The position numbers were made by a program, and so were the translations under genes. Shown piece after piece: positions 1 through 5,507 of a stretch of 12,189 bases of DNA (positions within the stretch are counted from its first letter, which is position 1; every line of letters starts with the position of its first letter). The notes beneath the pieces are model-generated. The model made no database searches and was not told the DNA's origin. It saw only the letters and a program-made list of their open reading frames with translations. Source of the DNA: Clostridia bacterium (lineage in GTDB: Bacteria; Bacillota; Clostridia; Oscillospirales; Ruminococcaceae); contig JAGKVC010000101.1 in the NCBI GenBank assembly GCA_021152595.1, positions 1 through 12,189 of the forward strand, written 5' to 3'.

Positions 1-362
1 GTCTGCCGGAGCGCGGAGAAAAATTCATCGTCCAGCGGATAATCCTTGCCGGGGATATAGGTACCGTCATCATTTTTTGTGCCATTCTCACCGCTCGAGA
101 AGGCGCCGATATCAATGAACATCAGGACAACGCTGCCGGACGGATTGCGCGGCGTGGTCTCATGCGGCTTGCAGCGGTACCAGAGCGTTGTGGTATAGCC
201 CATGCCGGGATTCAGCAGCGTCTCCGTCGATTCCTGATAGGAGATGCCGGAATCTGCCAGCGCTGCGGAATCAGCGGAGACCGGCACTGTACCTGCGGCG
301 GAGATTCCCAGCAGACAGGCACACAGCAGGAATGCCGTTCTGCGGAAAATACGGTGTTTCAT
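1..362 (-). CDS. Secreted protein of unknown function, DUF4874/DUF4832-like (3' end outside window)
   Basis: The first 120 residues are visible and the gene continues past the left edge. The start begins MKHRIFRRTAFLLC: a basic n-region, a hydrophobic core to about residue 24, and an Ala-x-Ala-like cleavage region near residues 28-31, which is a Sec signal peptide. The mature part has an ESTETLLNPGMGY stretch (residues 44-56), followed by a strand ending in VVLMFIDIGAFSS (78-90). This resembles the start of DUF4874/DUF4832 proteins, which are secreted and TIM-barrel-like; the match is from memory and only moderately secure. The start codon has a strong AAAGGGGG ribosome site 8 bases upstream and its own sigma-A promoter at 425-453. 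It diverges from the SGNH lipoprotein, so the two may share a surface polysaccharide role, but the catalytic part is out of view. Confidence 0.8.
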   Translation of the reverse strand, partial: MKHRIFRRTAFLLCACLLGISAAGTVPVSADSAALADSGISYQESTETLLNPGMGYTTTLWYRCKPHETTPRNPSGSVVLMFIDIGAFSSGENGTKNDDGTYIPGKDYPLDDEFFSALRQ

Positions 363-424
363 GACGGATGCCCCCTTTATCAGAATATGCAGCAGCCTCT
401 GAACCGCGCTGCTGCTTTGATTTT

Positions 425-453
425 ATTATACCATGCGCATGGATGACTGTCAA
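425..453 (-). promoter_or_regulatory. Consensus sigma-A promoter for the secreted protein, with a spacer palindrome
   Basis: On the minus strand TTGACA (453-448) is followed by a 17-bp spacer and TATAAT (430-425), a perfect consensus match. The expected transcription start is near 418, giving a leader of about 55 bases. The spacer contains the perfect 12-bp palindrome CCATGCGCATGG (431-442), a plausible operator. Confidence 0.85.
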
Positions 454-496
454 GCAGAAAACACCGCACAGAGAAACGGAGCAGGGCACTTTCCGG

Positions 497-525
497 TTGA
501 CTTTTTGGGGGGATTGTGGTATGAT
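497..525 (+). promoter_or_regulatory. Sigma-A promoter with extended -10 for the SGNH lipoprotein unit
   Basis: TTGACT (497-502), a 17-bp spacer and TATGAT (520-525) form a near-consensus promoter. A TGG directly before the -10 box (517-519) makes it an extended -10. Transcription should start near 532, giving a leader of about 57 bases. It diverges from the minus-strand promoter; the two -35 boxes are about 43 bp apart. Confidence 0.8.
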
Positions 526-588
526 ATAGAGTAGACAAATTATAGGATGCTGCGGACGGGATTCCGCGCATCGGGGAGAGGTTGCAGA

Positions 589-1782
589 ATGCAGAAATCT
601 CAGAACAGATTATTTGCGGGATTTGCCGCTGTGATATGTGCCGGAGCATTGCTTTCCGGCTGCGGAGAAGCACAAACGCCGGATCTGCCGAAGGGCAACC
701 GTGATGCAGAGATCGCGCGCTCGCTTGTCAGCACAGGCAATACGAACCGTCTCAACCGCGCTTTTGAGAAAGCGGAAAAGGGCGAGGATGTGACGATTGC
801 CTATGTCGGCGGCTCGATCACCGAGGGCTATGCAGCCGGTGCGCAGTCTCCGGATTGCTATGCGCTGCGCTCTGCCGCACAGTTCCAGACGAACTACTGC
901 GCAGGCGGCGAGGTCAAATGCCAGAACAACGGTCTTTCCGGAACACCATCCGTACTGGGATTCCTGCGCGCAGGAAGCGAGGTCCTGCCCTCTGAACCGG
1001 ATATCATTTTCATTGAATTTGCGGTCAATGACGGGCTGGATACAGTTTATCAGACGGCATACGAGAGCCTTGTGCGGACCTGTCTTGAGGCGCCGAATGA
1101 GCCGGCGGTCATTCTGCTGTTCACATACATGGAAAACGGACATACCTGTCAGGATGTGCAGCAGGCGATCGGTGAATATTATGATCTCGGCATGATTTCT
1201 GTGCGTGATGCAATCGCACCGGAACTGGAAGCCGGTACGATGCACTGGGGCGAATACGGCGCGGATGATGTTCACCCGTCCGTCGCAGGACACTGGCTGA
1301 TTGCCGATATGATCGCGCATTATTTTGAGGAGGCAAAGGCGAAAAAGCCGGATAAATCCTACAGCATCCCGGAGGACGGCATGCAGGAGGATCTCTTCCG
1401 GAACGGCAGCTTCTGCGATGCTTCCAATACGCTTTACCGCGACGGCTCATGGGCTGCCGGTTCTCATAATAACTATTTCAAGGCAGGCTTCACATTCCAG
1501 CAGGAGCCGGAAAATGAGCCGCTTGCCATGACCGTGACGGGCAGGAGACTCTTTGTCGTGTACAAAAAATACAACGATCCCGCATGGGGACTTGCCGGTG
1601 TCTATGTCAATGATGAGCTGGTCGGCATCCTCAATGCAAACGGTCCGAACGGCTGGGGCGGTCCGGAGGTCGAGCTGATCGAGACTTATGACAGCGTACA
1701 GGAGCTGCATGTCGAGATCCGCATGCTCGATGATCAGACAGAGAAATCCTTTGAGGTTTTCGCGCTCGGAGTCTGCGAATGA
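589..1782 (+). CDS. SGNH/GDSL hydrolase lipoprotein, probable carbohydrate esterase
   Basis: This 397-residue protein begins with a lipoprotein signal peptide ending in lipobox LSGC, with the lipidated Cys at residue 25, so it should be anchored outside the membrane. The SGNH fold is visible: GGSITEG with Ser76, NNGLSG with Gly115, EFAVND with Asn147, and DDVHP with Asp227 and His229, together a complete catalytic set. Residues from about 275 form a second, beta-rich domain (VTGRRLFVVYKK, WGLAGVYVNDELVG), likely a jelly-roll of the kind found with SGNH carbohydrate esterases. Removal of acetyl groups from polysaccharide is likely, but the substrate is unknown. The start at 589 is chosen because GGGGAGAGG (573-581) sits 7 bases upstream and the lipoprotein signal begins here. 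An in-frame ATG at 547 has no ribosome site. The stop overlaps the next start as ATGA. Confidence 0.88.
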   Translation: MQKSQNRLFAGFAAVICAGALLSGCGEAQTPDLPKGNRDAEIARSLVSTGNTNRLNRAFEKAEKGEDVTIAYVGGSITEGYAAGAQSPDCYALRSAAQFQTNYCAGGEVKCQNNGLSGTPSVLGFLRAGSEVLPSEPDIIFIEFAVNDGLDTVYQTAYESLVRTCLEAPNEPAVILLFTYMENGHTCQDVQQAIGEYYDLGMISVRDAIAPELEAGTMHWGEYGADDVHPSVAGHWLIADMIAHYFEEAKAKKPDKSYSIPEDGMQEDLFRNGSFCDASNTLYRDGSWAAGSHNNYFKAGFTFQQEPENEPLAMTVTGRRLFVVYKKYNDPAWGLAGVYVNDELVGILNANGPNGWGGPEVELIETYDSVQELHVEIRMLDDQTEKSFEVFALGVCE

Positions 1783-2324
1783 GGAACGACAGCCGGAATC
1801 TGAGCAGCCGCGTTGCGCTGGGCGGCATTGTGGCGGCGCTCTGTATCGTGATTATGTTCCTGACAGGTGTATTGCCTGCGCTGTATATCGCGGCACCGAT
1901 GGCGGCAGGTCTGCTGATGATCATTCTGGTCGAGGAGGTTTCCGTCGGCTGGGCTTGGCTGACCTATTTTGCCGTCAGCCTGCTTGCGCTGATCGTCACC
2001 TTTGACAAGGAAGCCGCTCTGATGTTCATTCTGTTCTTCGGCTATTACCCGATGCTGCGGATCTATATTGAGAAAATCAAGGTGAAGCCGCTGAAGATCA
2101 TCTGCAAATTTGCGGTATTCAATCTGTTTCTGGTGCTGGATTATCTGGCAACGGTCTATGTGCTGGGACTCCCGACCTTTGAAGATACAGGTCCGGTGAT
2201 GTTCGCGGTGCTGTTCATCGCGTTCAATCTGGTGTTCTATTTCTATGATAAGATCCTCTCGCGCATGGACTGGTTCTATCATCAGGTTTTTGTGAAGAAA
2301 GTTCTAGGCAAGCGCAGGGTGTGA
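1779..2324 (+). CDS. Polytopic membrane protein, ECF-transporter S-component-like
   Basis: This 181-residue protein is almost entirely hydrophobic, with about six likely membrane helices near residues 12-32, 36-52, 57-75, 79-95, 108-128 and 138-156. It ends in a basic tail (VKKVLGKRRV), which should be cytoplasmic. Size and topology resemble substrate-binding S components of energy-coupling-factor transporters and related uncharacterised Bacillota proteins. I see no vitamin-specific signature, so substrate and function are unassigned. The start codon overlaps the stop of the lipoprotein gene by 4 bases (ATGA), with GGAG 7 bases upstream inside that gene, so the two are translationally coupled and share the promoter at 497-525. 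Confidence 0.8.
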   Translation: MRNDSRNLSSRVALGGIVAALCIVIMFLTGVLPALYIAAPMAAGLLMIILVEEVSVGWAWLTYFAVSLLALIVTFDKEAALMFILFFGYYPMLRIYIEKIKVKPLKIICKFAVFNLFLVLDYLATVYVLGLPTFEDTGPVMFAVLFIAFNLVFYFYDKILSRMDWFYHQVFVKKVLGKRRV

Positions 2325-2333
2325 AAAATGAGA

Positions 2334-2357
2334 TAGGAGTGAGAAGGTAGGAGTGAG
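2334..2357 (+). repeat. Short direct repeat, two copies of TAGGAGTGAG
   Basis: The 10-mer TAGGAGTGAG occurs at 2334-2343 and again at 2348-2357, a 14-bp period, just after the stop of the membrane protein gene. The surrounding purine-rich stretch has no start codon at ribosome-site distance. It may be a slippage product or a protein site; I see no defined role. Confidence 0.5.
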
Positions 2358-2410
2358 GAGATCAGGTGTCGCTGTGTGATGATTGGCGGCTCTGCTGTTT
2401 TTACTTCTGG

Positions 2411-2419
2411 TGATATAAT
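2411..2419 (+). promoter_or_regulatory. Extended -10 promoter for the zinc-ribbon paralog array
   Basis: TGATATAAT (2411-2419) is a perfect TATAAT box with the TGn extension, about 48 bases upstream of the first paralog. No good -35 hexamer lies 16-18 bp upstream, which extended -10 promoters can tolerate. The predicted leader is about 40 bases. It probably drives the array. Confidence 0.6.
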
Positions 2420-2466
2420 CCTGATAAAGAGAGAAAAGTGAAAACTGGTATTTGAGGTGAGACAAC

Positions 2467-3126
2467 ATGCCGATGATCAATATTATCTGCCCGAAATGCG
2501 GCGGACAGGCGCAGGTCGAAGCGGGCAGGAGCGCGATGTGCCCATATTGTGCATACGAGCTGAATTCGTCGCTGGCAGATCCGGGATTTGCCTTTGCGGA
2601 GGATGTGCAGTTTGCAGAGAATGTGCGTGCCGCAGAGAATATGCAGTTTGCGCAGGATGTACAGTTTGCGCAGCCGCCGGTACAGATGCAGCAGCCGGAT
2701 GTTTTTGCAGCACCGCAGATCAATCCGGCACAGTTTATCAATCCCGCGATGCAGTATCAGCAGCCTGTGCAGCAATTTCCGCCGCAGCAGATAGAAGCCG
2801 CAAAGAAAAAGCGCCGCCAATGGCATTTTCTGAATCTCGGAATGCTGGCGGTGCAGACGATCGTGATGCTGATCGCGATCAGCCTGATAGATTATATATA
2901 CGATGAAATGGGCGCGCTGCTGATTGGCGCATGGCTGCTTTCGCTGCCGATCTGCGCGATTATCTCGGGTGCGATGCGCCCCGATGAAGCGTATATTGAC
3001 AGAAAACCGCTTTTCAGAAGCAAATCCATGCAAAGCCTGATGCATTTTCTGATCAGTCTGCCTGCAACAGCTGCGATAGCCGGCATTCTGTTTGCAATAA
3101 TGGTCTTTCTGGATTATATGTTCTGA
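2467..3126 (+). CDS. Zinc-ribbon membrane protein, paralog 1 of 4 (function unknown)
   Basis: This 219-residue protein has three parts. A zinc ribbon occupies residues 1-32, with Cys8/Cys11 (CPKC) and Cys25/Cys28 (CPYC). A disordered Gln/Pro/Ala-rich linker (about 33-118) starts with four full hexapeptide repeats, FAEDVQ, FAENVR, AAENMQ and FAQDVQ, plus a partial one (43-72), and also holds an INPAQF motif (85-90). A membrane domain follows basic KKKRRQ, with helices near 121-141, 149-169 and 193-216. Between helices 2 and 3 is SGAMRPDEAYIDRKPLF, conserved in paralogs 2 and 3. The basic residues put the zinc ribbon and this loop in the cytoplasm. A GAGGTGA ribosome site is 6 bases upstream. 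It is the longest copy, and its 5' part is nearly identical to paralog 2. I do not recognise a named family; a sensor, scaffold or membrane-remodelling role are all possible. Confidence 0.85.
   Translation: MPMINIICPKCGGQAQVEAGRSAMCPYCAYELNSSLADPGFAFAEDVQFAENVRAAENMQFAQDVQFAQPPVQMQQPDVFAAPQINPAQFINPAMQYQQPVQQFPPQQIEAAKKKRRQWHFLNLGMLAVQTIVMLIAISLIDYIYDEMGALLIGAWLLSLPICAIISGAMRPDEAYIDRKPLFRSKSMQSLMHFLISLPATAAIAGILFAIMVFLDYMF
2593..2682 (+). repeat. 18-bp tandem repeat (hexapeptide) in paralog 1
   Basis: Five consecutive 18-bp units encode FAEDVQ, FAENVR, AAENMQ, FAQDVQ and the diverged FAQPPV. The consensus is [FA]A[EQ][DN][VM][QR]. The other three paralogs have fewer units at the equivalent place, so the unit number changes in register. 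Confidence 0.75.
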
Positions 3127-3201
3127 TAACCGTGGATTTCGTAGTGCTGCGCCATGTCAGACAGATAAAAACAGTTTTTTCAAATACAATGAGGTGACAA
3201 C

Positions 3202-3825
3202 ATGTCAATGATCAATATTATCTGCCCGAACTGCGGCGGAACGGCACAGATCGAAGCAGGCAGGAGCGTAATGTGCCCCTATTGTGCATACGAGCTGAAT
3301 TCATCGCTGGCAGATCCGGGATTTGCCTTTGCGGAGGATGTGCAGTTTGCGCAGAATATGCAGGCAGCGGAAAATATGCAGTTTGCACCGCCGCCCGTGC
3401 AGCAGGCTCCCATGCAGCAGCCGCAGATCTACGCGGCACCGCAGGCGAATCCTGCACAGTTCAGGACAACGATGCCCTATACGCCTGCGCAGCTTTCCGA
3501 GGCGATGAAAAAACGCGGCCGGTGGTATTTTCTGAATGTCGCGCTGCTTGTGATCCCGACACTCGTGCTGGCGCTTGGAATCGGACTCGAAGAATTCGGG
3601 AGTGATCTTGGCGTACCGCTGATTCTGAGCTGGCTTCTGGCGCAGCCGCTCGGCGGCATTCTCTCCGGCACGATGCGTCCGGATGAAGCCTATATCGACA
3701 AAAAGCCGCTCTTCAAGCACAGAAGCACGCAGGGCTTTATGCATTTTCTTCTCAGCCTTCCGGCGACTGCAGCATCAGCCGGCATTCTCTATGCGCTGAT
3801 GGAAGCATTCGCGGATCTGCTCTGA
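3202..3825 (+). CDS. Zinc-ribbon membrane protein, paralog 2 of 4 (function unknown)
   Basis: This 207-residue protein has the same layout as paralog 1. The zinc ribbon has Cys8/Cys11 (CPNC) and Cys25/Cys28 (CPYC). The Q/P/A linker has three hexapeptide units plus a diverged one (43-66) and ANPAQF (82-87). Membrane helices lie near 109-129, 137-157 and 180-204, with RPDEAY at 159-164. Nucleotides 3271-3350 match 2536-2615 in paralog 1 at 78 of 80 positions, far closer than the membrane-domain halves, which suggests recent duplication or gene conversion at the 5' end. The ribosome site GAGGTGA (3191-3197) and the following CAAC before the ATG match paralog 1. The 75-bp gap before it holds a TACAAT at 3185-3190, but no clear -35 box supports a separate promoter. 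Confidence 0.85.
   Translation: MSMINIICPNCGGTAQIEAGRSVMCPYCAYELNSSLADPGFAFAEDVQFAQNMQAAENMQFAPPPVQQAPMQQPQIYAAPQANPAQFRTTMPYTPAQLSEAMKKRGRWYFLNVALLVIPTLVLALGIGLEEFGSDLGVPLILSWLLAQPLGGILSGTMRPDEAYIDKKPLFKHRSTQGFMHFLLSLPATAASAGILYALMEAFADLL
3328..3399 (+). repeat. 18-bp tandem repeat (hexapeptide) in paralog 2
   Basis: Units FAEDVQ, FAQNMQ, AAENMQ and the diverged FAPPPV form four 18-bp units, one fewer than in paralog 1. Confidence 0.7.
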
Positions 3826-3864
3826 TCCATCCTTCCGGTAAACAGGCGGTCAGGGGGAATTCAT

Positions 3865-4479
3865 ATGCCTTTTATCAATATCACATGCCCGAATTGCGGC
3901 GGACAGGCGCAGATTGAAGCAGGCAGGCGCGCAATGTGTCCCTACTGCGGTAATGCGCTGGATGCACCGGCAGGGGATTCCGTCTTTGCATTTGCACCGG
4001 ATATGCAGGCTGCGGAACAGGTACAGTTTGCGCAGCCGCATGTGCAGCAGGTCAGTCCTGCGCCGCAGATGAATCCGGCAGCATTTCAGTATCCGCCGGT
4101 TTCGGAACGGAAGCCGGTACAGCAGTTTTCGCCGGAGCAGCTTGCGGAGGGGAGCAAAAAGCGCGGCTTCTGGTATGCAATGAATATCGGGATGCTGCTC
4201 CTGCAAACGCTCGTGCTGACGTTCGGCATCGGGCTGGCGGATTATTTTTACCGCGAACGGCTCGGGACACTTGTCATTCTCGCGTGGCTGCTTTCGATTC
4301 CGGTCTGGGCGGTGTTCTCCGCGCTGATTCGTCCGGATGAAGCCTATCTGACGGGAAAGCCGATACTGCAAAATAAAAAGGCGCAGGCGGTGATGCATAC
4401 GCTTCTGAGTATTCCTGCGACTGCGGCGGCATCCGGCATTCTGTATGCATTTCTGGAATTTCTGCGGTTCCTGTTTTGA
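3865..4479 (+). CDS. Zinc-ribbon membrane protein, paralog 3 of 4 (function unknown)
   Basis: This 204-residue protein keeps the family plan: Cys8/Cys11 and Cys25/Cys28 (CPNC...CPYC), two hexapeptide units (FAPDMQ, AAEQVQ) plus a diverged FAQPHV (43-60), and MNPAAF (69-74). The basic SKKRGFW stretch precedes membrane helices near 106-126, 134-154 and 179-202, with RPDEAY at 156-161. The residue after the second CxxC is Gly-Asn (CPYCGN), as in paralog 4, whereas paralogs 1 and 2 have CPYCAY, so the array splits into pairs 1/2 and 3/4. Its ribosome site (AGGGGGA, 3852-3858) differs from the GAGGTGA used by the other three. The 39-bp gap after paralog 2 holds no terminator, so co-transcription is likely. 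Confidence 0.85.
   Translation: MPFINITCPNCGGQAQIEAGRRAMCPYCGNALDAPAGDSVFAFAPDMQAAEQVQFAQPHVQQVSPAPQMNPAAFQYPPVSERKPVQQFSPEQLAEGSKKRGFWYAMNIGMLLLQTLVLTFGIGLADYFYRERLGTLVILAWLLSIPVWAVFSALIRPDEAYLTGKPILQNKKAQAVMHTLLSIPATAAASGILYAFLEFLRFLF
3991..4044 (+). repeat. 18-bp repeat (hexapeptide) in paralog 3
   Basis: Three 18-bp units encode FAPDMQ, AAEQVQ and FAQPHV. This is the short form, shared with paralog 4. Confidence 0.6.
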
Positions 4480-4500
4480 TTGTATCCTGAGGTGAGACCT

Positions 4501-5112
4501 ATGCCTTTTATCAGTATTACGTGTCAGAATTGCGGCGGACAGACGCAGATTGAATCCGGCAGAAGTGCGATCTGTCCCTACTGCGGCAATGAGCTGAAAG
4601 CAATGCTGGATGATTCCGGCTTTGCATTCGCGCCGGATATGCAGGCTGCGGAGAATATGCAGTTTGCGCCGCCCCCTGTGCAGCAAGTTCCCTTGCCGTC
4701 CGAGACATCTTATGCCTCGATCAGCGGCAATCCGGCGGAATTTGTACAGCCGCCGCGCTATACGCAGGCGGAGCTTGCCGAGGCGCAGCGGAAGCGCAGA
4801 CAGTGGACCGCGCTCAATGTTTCATTGTTTGTTCTGGAAGCACTTCTGCTCGGCATCGGAATCACAGTTGAGGATCTCTTCTATGACTTTGAATTCGGAT
4901 GGGGTGCAATGATGGTGTTCGGATGGTTTGCCGCACAGCCGATCTGTGCGTTTCTCTCGGGGCTTATGCGTCCGGATGATGCTGATTCTGACAGCAAGAC
5001 GATTTTCAGGAAAAAGTTCCTGCAGGGATTGCTGTTTATTCTGCTCAGCATTCCGGTAACCGCAGCGGCAGGCGGCATTCTGTACGTGATTCTGGAATCG
5101 CTGTTCCACTGA
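4501..5112 (+). CDS. Zinc-ribbon membrane protein, paralog 4 of 4, loop motif diverged
   Basis: This 203-residue protein has the zinc ribbon (Cys8/Cys11 in CQNC, Cys25/Cys28 in CPYC), two hexapeptide units plus FAPPPV (43-60), GNPAEF (76-81), the basic RKRRQW, and membrane helices near 105-125, 134-155 and 174-198. The cytoplasmic loop motif that is RPDEAY in the other three copies is RPDDAD here (157-162), and the next KPLF has become KTIF, so the loop may have lost or changed its role. The start at 4501 is chosen because GAGGTGA (4489-4495) lies 5 bases upstream and the protein aligns with its paralogs from this Met. An upstream in-frame extension starting at 4480 would contain the ribosome site. 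Only 21 bases separate it from paralog 3. Confidence 0.84.
   Translation: MPFISITCQNCGGQTQIESGRSAICPYCGNELKAMLDDSGFAFAPDMQAAENMQFAPPPVQQVPLPSETSYASISGNPAEFVQPPRYTQAELAEAQRKRRQWTALNVSLFVLEALLLGIGITVEDLFYDFEFGWGAMMVFGWFAAQPICAFLSGLMRPDDADSDSKTIFRKKFLQGLLFILLSIPVTAAAGGILYVILESLFH
4627..4680 (+). repeat. 18-bp repeat (hexapeptide) in paralog 4
   Basis: Three 18-bp units encode FAPDMQ, AAENMQ and FAPPPV, equivalent to the short form in paralog 3. Confidence 0.6.
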
Positions 5113-5139
5113 AATATTTTATGATTGGAGAAGCTGTTT

Positions 5140-5436
5140 ATGGGATCGAATAAGAAACGGATTCTGTTCGGTGTGCTTGCACCGGCTGTATGGATTCTGT
5201 TCGGATTAGCAGGCGGCATCATGATGGCAAAGCGTGTGCCGTTTCCGCCGGGGATTCTGCTCATTGTGGGCACAGTGATCTCTTTTCCGCTGCTGCTGGG
5301 CGCATTTGCTGTCGGTGAAAAAAGCGGCAGACAGCGTGCCAGAACCATTGCGCTTTGCTTTGTCGCGGCGGTGGTGGGATTTCTCATCTCATCGTACATC
5401 TACCGGATCGCGCTGGGCTTGTTCTTCCGCGTGTGA
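5140..5436 (+). CDS. Small three-helix membrane protein of unknown function
   Basis: This 98-residue protein begins MGSNKKRILFG and has three hydrophobic segments near residues 8-30, 37-58 and 69-93, with a basic EKSGRQRAR loop between helices 2 and 3. The positive charges predict an inside N-terminus and an inside second loop, the same topology as the membrane domain of the four paralogs just upstream. It has no zinc ribbon and no clear sequence similarity to them. The start at 5140 is chosen because GGAG (5127-5130) is 9 bases upstream; a TTG start at 5125 would overlap that site. The 27-bp gap to paralog 4 has no terminator, so it is probably the last gene of that transcript. Function unknown. 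Confidence 0.7.
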   Translation: MGSNKKRILFGVLAPAVWILFGLAGGIMMAKRVPFPPGILLIVGTVISFPLLLGAFAVGEKSGRQRARTIALCFVAAVVGFLISSYIYRIALGLFFRV

Positions 5437-5507
5437 TGCGGGCAACCTTCGTTAAAACGCGCTTTGCGCATTTCATAAAAATCCACAAATAAGGAGTAAA
5501 CGAAAAA

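Noticed and set aside
547..588. Upstream in-frame ATG extending the SGNH lipoprotein by 14 residues
   Set aside because: There is no ribosome site before 547, and the extension would bury the lipoprotein signal peptide; 589 has a strong site.
2593..2682. Tandem 18-bp repeats as a CRISPR array
   Set aside because: The units are contiguous without spacers and encode in-frame hexapeptides within a gene.
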